DNA of 64,000 bases from Pseudoclavibacter sp. AY1F1. GTDB lineage: Bacteria > Actinomycetota > Actinomycetes > Actinomycetales > Microbacteriaceae. Below the pieces are notes generated by a model. That model worked only from the letters and a program-made list of their open reading frames with translations, was not told the DNA's origin and did not search any database. The stretch is taken from the NCBI RefSeq assembly GCF_002931075.1, contig NZ_PSTQ01000010.1, positions 89,153 through 153,152 on the forward strand, read 5' to 3'. Positions 42,780-52,778 of the stretch are shown here, one piece after another. Position 1 is the first letter of the stretch. Each line of letters starts with the position of its first letter. Made by a program: the position numbers and the translations under genes.

Positions 42780-44276
42780 ATGGTGATGCGCATGCCTGAA
42801 TCCTCAACACCCGCGACTGACCGTCGCCGCTGGTTGACGCTGGTCGTCGTCGGCCTCGCCCAGCTGATGGTCGTCCTCGACGCGACCGTCGTGAACATCG
42901 CCCTGCCCTCAGCGCAGGCAGACCTCGGATTCTCCGACGGCCAACGCCAGTGGATCGTCACCGCCTACTCGCTCGCCTTCGGCAGCCTCCTGCTCCTCGG
43001 CGGACGCCTCTCCGACCTCATGGGGCGCAAACGCACCTTTGTCATCGGCCTCATCGGCTTCGCCATCGCCTCCGCCCTCGGTGGGGCGGCCCCATCCTTC
43101 GAGCTGCTCGTCGCAGCCCGCGCCCTGCAGGGCGTCTTCGGCGCGCTGCTCGCGCCGACGGCCCTCGCCGTCCTCACGACGACCTTCACCATCCCGAAGG
43201 AGCGCGCACGCGCCTTCGGCGTCTTCGGCGCCATCGCCGGCGCCGGTGGAGCAGTCGGCCTCCTCCTCGGTGGCGTCCTCACCGAGGCATTCGACTGGCG
43301 TTGGAACCTCTACATCAATGTGGCCATCGCCGCCGTCGCCCTCATCGGTGCCGCCATCTATGTGCCGTCGATCGCACGCACCGGGCCTCGTCCGAAGCTC
43401 GACATCCCCGGAACGCTGCTCGTCTCCGCTGGCCTCTTCGCCCTGGTCTACGGCTTCTCGCACGCCGAGACTGACGGCTGGGACTCGCCGCTCACGTGGG
43501 GCATGCTCGCCGGCGCCGTCGTGTTCCTCGGGGCGTTCGTGTTCTGGCAGACCCGCGCCGGGCATCCGCTGCTGCCGCTGCACATCGTGCGCGACCGCAA
43601 CCGCGGTGCCGCCTACCTGTCGGTCATGATCGCTGGCGCAGGAATGTTCGGCATCTTCCTGTTCGTCACGTACTACCTGCAGCTCACGCTCGGCTACTCG
43701 CCGATCCAGACGGGGCTCGCGTTCCTGCCGATGATCGCGATGCTCGTACTTGCGGCGCAGCTCGGCACCAACATCTTCGTGCCGCGCTTCGGGCCGAAGC
43801 TGCTCGTGCCGATCGGAATGACGATCGCCGCCTCCGGCATGGTCTGGCTCACGTTCCTGGATGCGACGAGCACCTACGCGGGTCACGTCATGCCGCCGCT
43901 CATGCTCATCGGCTTCGCGATGGGAACGATCATGCCCGCCTCGATGCAGACTGCGACGCTCGGCGTTGACCGCGAGTTCGCTGGCGTCGCATCGGCGATG
44001 GTCAACACGAGCCAGCAGGTTGGCGGCTCGGTGGGGACCGCGCTGCTCAACACGCTCGCAGCGACCGCAGCGACCGACTACCTCCTCGAGCACGGGCCGC
44101 AGGCGGCCGGTGACGCGATGATCGCCAGCTACGCCGCCGCCTACTGGTGGGGCGCAGGCTTCTTTGCCGTCGGTACCGTCGTCTCGGCGCTGCTGTTCCG
44201 CCGCCGGGGTCAGGGGCTCTCGTTGGGCCGCGAGATCCAGGAGGAGAACGCGGCAGAGCCGGTGCTCGCGCACTAG
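42780..44276 (+). CDS. MFS drug-type exporter (DHA2 family, 14 TMS)
   Basis: This protein of about 498 residues is of the EmrB/QacA type. TM1 reads LVVVGLAQLMVVLDATVVNIALPSAQ with the D-A-T-V-V-N motif, motif A is GGRLSDLMGRKRTFV, and motif C is in GAIAGAGGAVGLLLGGVL. About 14 membrane segments are predicted. Three in-frame ATGs (42780, 42786, 42792) are possible; TATATG at 42777-42782 looks like a -10 box, which would favour 42792 on a nearly leaderless message. It is paired with the divergent TetR gene and probably exports an antimicrobial or metabolite. Confidence 0.88.
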   Translation: MVMRMPESSTPATDRRRWLTLVVVGLAQLMVVLDATVVNIALPSAQADLGFSDGQRQWIVTAYSLAFGSLLLLGGRLSDLMGRKRTFVIGLIGFAIASALGGAAPSFELLVAARALQGVFGALLAPTALAVLTTTFTIPKERARAFGVFGAIAGAGGAVGLLLGGVLTEAFDWRWNLYINVAIAAVALIGAAIYVPSIARTGPRPKLDIPGTLLVSAGLFALVYGFSHAETDGWDSPLTWGMLAGAVVFLGAFVFWQTRAGHPLLPLHIVRDRNRGAAYLSVMIAGAGMFGIFLFVTYYLQLTLGYSPIQTGLAFLPMIAMLVLAAQLGTNIFVPRFGPKLLVPIGMTIAASGMVWLTFLDATSTYAGHVMPPLMLIGFAMGTIMPASMQTATLGVDREFAGVASAMVNTSQQVGGSVGTALLNTLAATAATDYLLEHGPQAAGDAMIASYAAAYWWGAGFFAVGTVVSALLFRRRGQGLSLGREIQEENAAEPVLAH

Positions 44277-44486
44277 CAGCATGGTTTCCGGATGTGCGAC
44301 TCCGTTCGCGCATCCGGTACCTGACCGGCGACAGGCTCCGCTGAGTGAGGATGCGTCCCCATCGGTTCCCCCGAGCCTTCGAGTCTCGTAGGCTGGCCAT
44401 GCTCGCCAGCGCTGTTCCCCATCGCGGGTCCTTCCGCGAACCCGGCGCCCAAGGTGCGAGACGTGACTCTAAGGGAGCCCTGAATC

Positions 44487-45695
44487 TTGAATCCCGGCAA
44501 CGCTGACTACCGTGGTGGAATTCCGACCTCACCGACCTCATCGGGAAGCGCGGACTCAGCGCCTGAAGCCGACGGCGCGTTCAAACGCCGCGCGATCGTG
44601 CAGGGTGCTGCCTGGTCTGTTCCTATTCTCGCTGCAGCCATGGCCACCCCCGCGCACGCTGCTTCGCCGCGTTGCTTGGTCCCGCTCCAGATGTTCGAAG
44701 CCGTCTGTACGAACGTCAACGTGGCCACCGCGCTCCCCGCGGTCACAGCGACGGCCCCGGCCTTGGCTACTCGCATGCACTTCGTGGTCGTCGGTGGCAA
44801 CGGAGCCGCGAACTTCACTCGGGGGGCGAACATCGAGGGGGACATGGCGGTTACCCCTGGCCAGCAGTTCGCGCTTCAAGCTGGAGCGGGCGGTGAATAT
44901 GCGGGCACCACGGGGCGAGGTGGAAAGTCTCTGTTCGGGAACGGTGGAGACGGCTCCAACTCCAATGGCGTACGCGGATATGGCGGGGGTGGCGCTAGCG
45001 CTCTCCTCATGGCAGGTACTCCGATTCTTGTCGCGGGTGGCGGTGGCGGCGGCCACACGAATCAGTATCCGAACGCCGGAAGCGACGCAGCACGATTCTC
45101 CGGCAGCCTGTCAGTGAACACGACAGCAAGCTACGGAGGTGCGGCTCCGGTGAGCGCGCTGGCGGGCAACGGCAACGCAGGTACGACTGCATCGTCCCTA
45201 GCTGGGCTTACCGGTTACCTTGGTTGGGCTGGCAATAAGCCTGCAGTCACAGGCACGCCCACGTCGGCGCAAATCGCTTTGATGTCAGGAGGCGGGAGCG
45301 GCGGTGGTGCCGCGGCTGGAGCGCCAGGCGCTGGAGGAATTCCGGCCTGGGTCTCCAGCCCGAGCCTGACGGGCATCACGAGTGCGAATGGTGCTGCCGG
45401 TTCAGCACGCAACGGGGGTGCTGGAGCGACTCTCAATGCCGTGGCGCTGTCAGGCGGCGGTGGCGGCGGGTGGAGCGGAGGTGGTGGCGGAAGTCTGTCT
45501 CGGATCACGAGCTGGACGGGCCCGAACCCGGACACCTACGACGGTCGGTACGACATCGGGTCCACTGGTGGTGGCGGCAGCAGCCACACGAACGGAGCCT
45601 TTACGAATCTGACGGCGGTCAGCGACACTCGTGCTGTCAACACCGGCGGAAACGGCAACAACGGCTACGTGCGCGTCACCTTCTACCGCTGCTAA
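44487..45695 (+). CDS. Secreted glycine-rich protein with an ALK-like Gly-rich domain
   Basis: This 402-residue protein has an export signal at about residues 33-59 (FKRRAIVQGAAWSVPILAAA, ending PAHAA); the Arg pair suggests Tat export, though only RRA matches the twin-arginine core. The mature part has few cysteines and repeated Gly runs: GGGGASALL followed by GTPILVAGGGGGG, later GGGGGGWSGGGGG, and a final NGYVRVTFYRC. This order of Gly-rich loops separated by short beta-like strands resembles the glycine-rich domain of ALK/LTK receptors (Gly_rich family). TTG 44487 is used, with AAGGGAG 9 bases upstream. Flanks are unrelated genes. Confidence 0.75.
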   Translation: MNPGNADYRGGIPTSPTSSGSADSAPEADGAFKRRAIVQGAAWSVPILAAAMATPAHAASPRCLVPLQMFEAVCTNVNVATALPAVTATAPALATRMHFVVVGGNGAANFTRGANIEGDMAVTPGQQFALQAGAGGEYAGTTGRGGKSLFGNGGDGSNSNGVRGYGGGGASALLMAGTPILVAGGGGGGHTNQYPNAGSDAARFSGSLSVNTTASYGGAAPVSALAGNGNAGTTASSLAGLTGYLGWAGNKPAVTGTPTSAQIALMSGGGSGGGAAAGAPGAGGIPAWVSSPSLTGITSANGAAGSARNGGAGATLNAVALSGGGGGGWSGGGGGSLSRITSWTGPNPDTYDGRYDIGSTGGGGSSHTNGAFTNLTAVSDTRAVNTGGNGNNGYVRVTFYRC

Positions 45696-45732
45696 TCGTT
45701 GGTCGACGGGCGGAGCGCAGCGGTCGTTCCGT

Positions 45733-45750
45733 CCGTCCGACGCCGGACGG
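45733..45750. terminator. Small stem between convergent genes
   Basis: CCGTCCG (45733-45739) pairs with CGGACGG (45744-45750) around 4 bases. It lies 38 bases after the glycine-rich protein gene and 40 bases from the DUF1905 gene stop. Confidence 0.4.
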
Positions 45751-45789
45751 CTGTCGACACTGGCGGGCAAATGTCCACCTCAGTAGCGC

Positions 45790-46083
45790 CTACAGGTCGA
45801 CGAGCCGCACCGATCCGGCGACTGGCGCATCCACTTCGAGGCCCTCGGCTTCTCGTACTGACTTCTTGATGGGCAGAATGTAGGCGTCATCGCTCGGGAA
45901 GATCGACGTGCGCCACGTGGAGCCGCCGACGGTCGCCTCCACGCGCACCGAGCCGAAGCCGTGCGTGAAACGCTCCGTGGCGGCCGCGATCTTGTCGGAA
46001 GCGTCTTCGCTGAGGCTCACGAACGTCCACAGCTCGCGCCGCTTGTCCCAGCGCCACAGCGGATTCGAGAACGAGAACTCCAT
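45790..46083 (-). CDS. DUF1905 family protein
   Basis: A 97-residue single-domain protein. The start SFSNPLWRWDKRRELWTFVSL, the middle FGSVRVEATVGGSTWRTSIFPS and the end YILPIKKSVREAEGLEVD match DUF1905, a small beta-barrel domain of unknown function. It often occurs fused to or near YdeI-like domains, one of which is encoded at 28255. ATG 46083 opens the conserved region. It follows the SulP gene by 53 bases on the same strand. Confidence 0.85.
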   Translation of the reverse strand: MEFSFSNPLWRWDKRRELWTFVSLSEDASDKIAAATERFTHGFGSVRVEATVGGSTWRTSIFPSDDAYILPIKKSVREAEGLEVDAPVAGSVRLVDL

Positions 46084-46136
46084 GCGTCCATGATCGCGTA
46101 TGAGGGCGGTCGCTGGCGAGGCGCGCAGCGCTGAGG

Positions 46137-47675
46137 TCAGTGACCGCCTCCCGGCAGCACGTCGCGCATCCGCTGCAACCGGGTCTCGCTCTCGGCATTC
46201 AAGCCTGCGACCTCCACGGAGGTGCCGTGCTTCTCGTACTTCTCGATGACGGCGTCGAGGGCGGCGACCGTCGACGCGTCCCAGACATGCGCGGCGCTGA
46301 GGTCGATGACCACCTGCGCAGGGTCGGACGCGTACTCGAACTGCGCGTACAGGTCGTTCGAGGAGGCGAAGAACAGCTGACCCGTCACGGCGTAGGAGGC
46401 CACCGCGCCGTCGTCCGAGACGGTGCGGCGCACCTCCACGACGTGCGCGACTCGGCGCGCGAAGAGCAGCACCGCGCACAGCACGCCCGCCCCGACGCCG
46501 ATGGCGAGGTTGTGCGTCGCGACCGTCGCGACGACCGTCACGAACATGACGGCGGTCTCGCTGAGCGGCATCCCGCGCAGCGTCGACGGGCGGATCGAGT
46601 GCCAGTCGAACGTCGCCCAGCACACGAAGATCATGACCGCAACCAACGCCGCCATCGGAATCAGCGCGACGACATCGCCGAGCAGCACCACGAGAAGCAG
46701 CAGGAAGACTCCGGCCAGGAACGTCGAGATGCGCGTGCGGGCGCCGGACGCCTTCACGTTGATCATCGTCTGCCCGATCATCGCGCATCCGCCCATGCCG
46801 CCGAAGAGCGCCGTGATGACGTTCGCCGCGCCCTGGCCCCAGGCTTCGCGCGTCTTGCTGGAACGAGTGTCGGTGATGTCGTCGACGAGCTTCGCCGTCA
46901 TGAGCGACTCGAGCAGCCCCACGAATGCCATCGCCAGCGCAAACGGGAAGATCACCTGCAGCGTCTCCAACGTGAGCGGCACATCCGGGATGAAGAACCC
47001 GGGCAGGGTGCTGGGCAGCTCACCCTTGTCGCCCACTGTCGGGACACTGATCGACGCGAGCACCGTGATGAGCGTGAGCACGACGATCGCCACGAGCGGA
47101 GCAGGAACGACCGTGGTCAGGCGGGGCAGCCCGAAGACGATGAGAAGTGCAAGCGCGGTGAGCGGATACACGAGCCACGGCACCCCGAGCAGCTCCGGCA
47201 CCTGCGCGAGGAACACGAGGATCGCGAGCGCATTCACGAAGCCCACCATCACCTGGCGCGGGATGTACCGCATGAGCTTCGCGACCCCGAGCACGGCGAG
47301 CAGCACCTGCAGGACACCGGCGAGGAGCACCGCGGCGATCAGATAGTCGAGGCCGTGCGAGGCCATGAGGGGCGCGATCACGAGGGCGACGGCCCCGGTA
47401 GCGGCGGAGATCATCGCCGGCCGGCCGCCGAGGATCGCGATCGAGACCGCCATCGTGAACGAAGCGAAGAGCCCAACTCGTGGGTCGACGCCCGCGATGA
47501 CCGAGAAGGCGATCGCCTCAGGAATGAGCGCCAGCGCCACGACCAAACCGCCAAGCACTTCGACCTTCAGGAGGCGAGGCGAGCGCAGCGTGAGCAGGAC
47601 TGACTGCCGCTGCTCGGGGGAGATCGCCGTGACGGCGGACACCGGCGCCGGTGCGGAAGGAGCGGAGGAGGGCAC
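46137..47675 (-). CDS. SulP-family anion transporter with STAS domain
   Basis: This 512-residue protein has about 11 membrane segments (residues 20-385) and a C-terminal STAS domain (about 400-500, VIDLSAAHVWDASTVAALDAVI). The SulP patterns include EVLGGLVVALALIPEAIAFS and GGMGGCAMIGQTMINVKASG. The family carries sulfate, bicarbonate or dicarboxylates; the substrate here is undetermined. The start is GTG 47675. It is transcribed alone on the minus strand. About 275 bases with no clear feature separate it from purC. Confidence 0.9.
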   Translation of the reverse strand: MPSSAPSAPAPVSAVTAISPEQRQSVLLTLRSPRLLKVEVLGGLVVALALIPEAIAFSVIAGVDPRVGLFASFTMAVSIAILGGRPAMISAATGAVALVIAPLMASHGLDYLIAAVLLAGVLQVLLAVLGVAKLMRYIPRQVMVGFVNALAILVFLAQVPELLGVPWLVYPLTALALLIVFGLPRLTTVVPAPLVAIVVLTLITVLASISVPTVGDKGELPSTLPGFFIPDVPLTLETLQVIFPFALAMAFVGLLESLMTAKLVDDITDTRSSKTREAWGQGAANVITALFGGMGGCAMIGQTMINVKASGARTRISTFLAGVFLLLLVVLLGDVVALIPMAALVAVMIFVCWATFDWHSIRPSTLRGMPLSETAVMFVTVVATVATHNLAIGVGAGVLCAVLLFARRVAHVVEVRRTVSDDGAVASYAVTGQLFFASSNDLYAQFEYASDPAQVVIDLSAAHVWDASTVAALDAVIEKYEKHGTSVEVAGLNAESETRLQRMRDVLPGGGH

Positions 47676-47950
47676 GGCTGGTCCAGTCTCGAGGGGGAGA
47701 TGATGCGTACGTCAGGCTAGCCGCGCGCGTGAGTCGGCGCGAGGCTCGAGAGCGGGGTTGCAGTCACTCTGACTGCGGACTGATGACCACACGGGCGCTG
47801 CGGGCGGCTGGGGCGGGCGACATGGGTCTGGCCAGCGCGAGATCGGCAGAGGGGCCGCGAGATCGGCGCAGCGGCCGCGAGCAGTTGGAGCGCCATGGGC
47901 TGCTGCACACGCCCGCGCCGCCGCTGTGGCCCTTGCCGTCGCGGCTTGGC

Positions 47951-48840
47951 CTAGGCGCCGACCCCGAGCCGGTCGAAGAGTTCCGCGTAGCGGGCCTGAG
48001 TGCGCTCGATGACCTCGATTGGGAGCGCGGGCGGCTCGCCCTGCTTGTCCCAGTTCGCCGACAGCCAGTCGCGCACGATCTGCTTGTCGAACGACGACAG
48101 TCGCTGCTTGAGCGGGAGGCTCGTGTCGGCGTACAGCTTCGCGTCCCAGTAGCGGGAGGAGTCGCTCGTGAGTACCTCGTCGCCGATCGTGATCTGGCCC
48201 GTGGATGCGTTGCGTCCGAACTCGAACTTGGTATCCGCGAGGATGACGCCGCGCGCCTCAGCAATCGCCGAGGCCTCGCGGAAGACGCGAAGCGACAGGT
48301 CGCGAAGTGCCACCGCGTCGTCGAGACCGACAAGCTCGATCATCTTCTCGAAGCTGATGTTCTCGTCGTGCTCTCCCTGCGGCGCCTTGTAGGCGGGCGT
48401 GAAGATCGGCGACGGAAGGCGGTCGCCGTCCTGGAGGCCGGTGGGCAGTTCGATGCCGCACACTGTGCCGTGCTCGCGGTACTCCAGGAGCCCGGAGCCG
48501 GTGAGGTAGCCGCGGACGACGCACTCGACCGGGAACATCTCGAGGCGCACGACGCGCATGGAGCGGGCGGCGGTGTCGGCTGGCAGCGAAGCATCCCACC
48601 CCGACGGCTCGCGCAGGTGATTGGGTACGGCGATGCGGTCGAACCACCAGCGGCTCAACGCGGTCAGGCGCGCACCCTTCCCGGGAATGCCGGGGGAGAG
48701 GATGTGATCGAACGCGCTCACGCGATCACTCGCGACGACCAGCAGAACCCGGTTGTCCTCGAGTTCCTCGTACACCTCGCGCACCTTGCCGGAAGAGACG
48801 TGCGACCAGCCCTCGAGGAGGGGAGGCTGCGTGGCGTGGG

Positions 48841-48844
<4 letters not shown>
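47951..48844 (-). CDS. purC: SAICAR synthase
   Basis: This 297-residue enzyme condenses CAIR with aspartate in purine synthesis. The N-terminal GKVREVYE and VVASDRVSAFDHIL stretches, VVRGYLTGSGLLEY, and LADTKFEFGRN (SAICAR synthase signature) are clear. The length is that of the long bacterial/yeast-like form. The GTG start overlaps the purD stop (GTGA), so purD and purC are translated together. Confidence 0.95.
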
Positions 48845-50124
<1,280 letters not shown>

Positions 50125-50289
50125 CGGACCAGCCTAACCGGGGACGACGTCTCGCGCCGCCGCGTGAACCCAGATGACCGCCAGGCGACATCGGCCGCGA
50201 ACACTGAACGTCCGCCGCCTGCCGTCACCTGCTCGGTAGCCCTCGCTCGCAGCTCGCGCTCGCACCTCACGCTGGCGCAGAATGGGGGC

Positions 50290-50664
50290 GTGCCGAAACC
50301 TCGAATCGCCGACGCCGCGGGCCTCGGCGCCATCACCGCCTGGACCGAAGCCCGCGCCGAAGATCGCCCGACGCCTCGCGCTGACGCGGCGACCGCTGTC
50401 CGCTACACGCTGCAGGCCCTCGAGGATCGCGCCCCCGGGGCAAGCGTCGAGGTGCGCGTCCCTCCCTTCGGCGCGGTGCAATGTGTCGAGGGGCCCGGCC
50501 ACACTCGCGGCACGCCGCCGAACGTCATCGAGCTGGACGCCGACACGTGGCTGGAGCTCGCGACGGGCCGCACCACCTGGCATGAGGCGACGGATGCGAA
50601 CCGGGTGCGCGCCTCCGGGACCCGCGCCGACGTCTCGGCCTGGCTGCCACTCGTCCGACGCTAG
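50290..50664 (+). CDS. Sterol-carrier-like (SCP2) family protein
   Basis: This 124-residue protein corresponds to the actinobacterial sterol carrier family proteins found next to purine genes. The patterns are AVRYTLQALEDRAPGASVEVRVPPFGAVQC, PPNVIELDADTWLELATGRTTW and the Trp-rich C-terminus VSAWLPLVRR. Members are thought to bind lipids or other small hydrophobic ligands; the cellular role is unknown. GTG 50290 is chosen because the conserved region begins there; a longer upstream frame is a shadow of purD on the other strand. Confidence 0.8.
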   Translation: MPKPRIADAAGLGAITAWTEARAEDRPTPRADAATAVRYTLQALEDRAPGASVEVRVPPFGAVQCVEGPGHTRGTPPNVIELDADTWLELATGRTTWHEATDANRVRASGTRADVSAWLPLVRR

Positions 50665-50774
50665 CGTTCTCATCCTCGCTAGCGTTCTGATCCTCGCAGG
50701 AGCCTGGTGTGCGGCAGGAACTGTCCCGGTTCGATAACGCCGGGCTCAGATGAACGAATTCGGGCCCCATTCGG

Positions 50775-51584
50775 ATGCAATCGGGGCGATGGTTGCGTAT
50801 GGAACCCAAGGTCCGACGTAGAAGTCTGCTCGTCAACTCGTCCGTCGCGTTTGTGCTTGCGGGCATCATCGCGACGACGACACACGAAGTTTCGCATCTC
50901 GTCGCCGGACTGATCGTCGGCGAATCGGGCACTCTATTCGCAACCTCCGTCGAGTTCGCCGGGGAGCGGAGCGTGAGCGACCAGATCACGACGGCGGCGA
51001 CGGGGCCGATCTTCAGTCTGGTCTCGGGCTTGCTTCTCATCTTCGTCAGTCGCGAGTGGGGCAGGGGTTTCGGACGATTGCTTTGGATGTGGGTGGGCTT
51101 CATGAGCGCCCAGATCGGTTTCGGCTACTTCCTCATCGCGCCGTTTGCGACCGTTGGAGACACAGGCCGAGTTCTGGCTCTTCTGGAAGCGCCACCGATC
51201 GCTTCTTGGGTTTCGCTGGCGCTCGGAATGGTTGGGACGCTTCTCCTCTCGGCGCTCTTCGCGAGACGAGTCGTCGCGTATTCAGACGGAACTGACGAGT
51301 CGATGCGGGCATTCGGCATCTTTTCGTGGCTTATCGGTACCGGGGTGCTTGTTGTCATCTATCTGCCTGCGGCGTTCCGGCTCCCGCCCGAGGCTGTCTT
51401 CATTTCACTCCTCGGGGTCGTCGCGGCCGGCATCTTCGCGCCCATGTTCAGCTTCTTCTACCGTCTCGTGCACGTCGAAGCGGAGCCGCTCGAGTTGCGT
51501 GTACCGACTGCAGGCATCGTCGGGCTGGTCGTCGCCGCCCTCATCGTGATCGTGCCGCTCGGGATAGGCGTCCCCTTCGGATGA
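50775..51584 (+). CDS. Membrane metallopeptidase-like protein (M50-like)
   Basis: This 269-residue protein has about seven membrane segments. A zinc-binding HEVSH (HExxH, residues 37-41) lies in the first, and a TAATGPIFSLVSG segment (about residues 72-84) recalls the second membrane motif of M50 site-2 proteases. It may be a small intramembrane protease or an inactive relative. Codon use is somewhat less GC-biased than in neighbouring genes (more TTT, TCA, CGA and AGT), which hints at recent arrival. ATG 50799 is an alternative start; neither has a good ribosome-binding site. Confidence 0.6.
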   Translation: MQSGRWLRMEPKVRRRSLLVNSSVAFVLAGIIATTTHEVSHLVAGLIVGESGTLFATSVEFAGERSVSDQITTAATGPIFSLVSGLLLIFVSREWGRGFGRLLWMWVGFMSAQIGFGYFLIAPFATVGDTGRVLALLEAPPIASWVSLALGMVGTLLLSALFARRVVAYSDGTDESMRAFGIFSWLIGTGVLVVIYLPAAFRLPPEAVFISLLGVVAAGIFAPMFSFFYRLVHVEAEPLELRVPTAGIVGLVVAALIVIVPLGIGVPFG

Positions 51585-51626
51585 TCTGTCTGGTGGCGAG
51601 CTGCGAGAGCTCACCGCGAACTGCGA

Positions 51627-51632
51627 GACAAT
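51627..51632 (+). promoter_or_regulatory. -10 box of a probable leaderless message
   Basis: GACAAT (51627-51632) ends 6 bases before the ATG at 51639. This puts the expected transcription start at the start codon itself. No strong -35 box is seen. Confidence 0.4.
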
Positions 51633-51638
51633 GGGTGC

Positions 51639-52064
51639 ATGCTCCGCGAGAACGAACCAACGCAGTCGCGCCCAGAAGACAGCGGCGACAGCACGGCTGA
51701 CCGTGCGGTCGCCGCGAGGGGCGGGCTGGACGACTACGAGGCGGAGCTCGCCGAGCTCGTGGACGAAGACGAGGACGACGGCATCCGCGAGATGGACGCG
51801 AAGGTCCATCGCGTTCCCCGCATGAGCAGCTTCATGGTGCTCGGGGCGATCGTGGGCGTGCTGCTCGTGACGATTCTCACGTTCGCGTTCCCTCCAAACG
51901 AGGTCTTCACCCGCATCCAGGTGTTCGCGTTCCTGCTCGCGTTCACGGTGCCGATCACGCTCGCGCTTGGCGGGCTTGCCGGCTACATCGCCGGACGAGT
52001 CGCCGCGAAGAAGACCGTCGACGCGCGACTGATCCGCGCCGACGAGCTCGAGAACCGCAGCTAG
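51639..52064 (+). CDS. Hypothetical protein with two membrane segments
   Basis: This is a 141-residue protein of no family I recognise. The first 60 residues are polar and acidic (DDYEAELAELVDEDEDDGIRE). Two membrane segments follow (about residues 66-84, FMVLGAIVGVLLVTILTFAF, and 95-118), then a short basic and acidic tail. The layout suggests a small inner-membrane protein with a cytoplasmic N-terminal domain. The message is probably leaderless. The next genes on the other strand are the biotin transporter. Confidence 0.65.
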   Translation: MLRENEPTQSRPEDSGDSTADRAVAARGGLDDYEAELAELVDEDEDDGIREMDAKVHRVPRMSSFMVLGAIVGVLLVTILTFAFPPNEVFTRIQVFAFLLAFTVPITLALGGLAGYIAGRVAAKKTVDARLIRADELENRS

Positions 52065-52070
52065 CCCTGG

Positions 52071-52117
52071 CCGCAGCCGCAGCCGCAGCCGCAGCCCTAG
52101 CCGCAGCCGCGGCCGCG
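52071..52117. repeat. GCAGCC simple tandem repeat
   Basis: Directly after the stop of the hypothetical gene, about seven units of GCAGCC/GCCGCA occur in a row (broken once by CCTAGC). It separates two convergent genes. Confidence 0.8.
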
Positions 52118-52136
52118 ACGCGCTCCTCAGCGCGCG

Positions 52137-52751
52137 TCAGTCGTCGAGGCCTCGGGCGTGCAGCGCGTCCGACATGGCGTCGGCGCGACGCAGCGCTCGC
52201 ACGACCAGAGGCACGGCGAAGGCGCGGGGGCTGCCGCGGCGCCCGCGCGCGTACTGCGCCTGCCGTGCCGTTTCCGCGAGCTCGGCGACGAGCGGCACGG
52301 CGCGCACGCCCAGCGCGAGCTGCAGGGCGACCCGATCGGGGTTGACGCCGAGGCTGCGGAGAGGCCCGAGGAGCCAGACGATCGCGCCGATCATGTCGGT
52401 CGTGCGAGTCGTGAGACTGACGAGCGTCGCCGCCAGCAGGAGCGCGACGATCGACCCGACAACCCCGATGGCACGGGCCAGGTCGGCGCTCCACCACTGG
52501 AAGGCGAAGATGCCGAGCAGGAAGATCCAGGTGGGTCGCACGCCGCGCCAGGCATAGCGCAGGCTCAGGCGCGCGAGCGCGAACCCGAGCACCGCGACCG
52601 CGACCGCGATGCCGGCGGCCGTCGGCGAGCTGATCGCGAGCACGGCGGCGCCCGCGGCCACCAGCGCGAGCAGCTTCACCCCGGCGGGCAGCCGGTGGAT
52701 GACGGACGCGCCCGGCACGTAGACCGCGAGCGGGACTGAGCGGTCAGCCAC
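52137..52751 (-). CDS. bioN: ECF transporter membrane subunit (EcfT/BioN)
   Basis: This 204-residue membrane protein has about five hydrophobic segments and the EcfT coupling-helix motifs with Ala-Arg-Gly: ETARQAQYARGRRGSP and ADAMSDALHARGLDD near the end. It links the substrate-binding BioY to the ATPase. GTG start. It is third in the bioY-bioM-bioN operon, 27 bases after the ATPase gene. Confidence 0.9.
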   Translation of the reverse strand: MADRSVPLAVYVPGASVIHRLPAGVKLLALVAAGAAVLAISSPTAAGIAVAVAVLGFALARLSLRYAWRGVRPTWIFLLGIFAFQWWSADLARAIGVVGSIVALLLAATLVSLTTRTTDMIGAIVWLLGPLRSLGVNPDRVALQLALGVRAVPLVAELAETARQAQYARGRRGSPRAFAVPLVVRALRRADAMSDALHARGLDD

Positions 52752-52778
52752 GGGCTTGCACTCCGCCGCCCGCGCGAG

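Noticed and set aside
50690..51590. Genomic island
   Set aside because: Codon use is mildly unusual in one gene only. No integrase, attachment repeat or tRNA boundary is visible.
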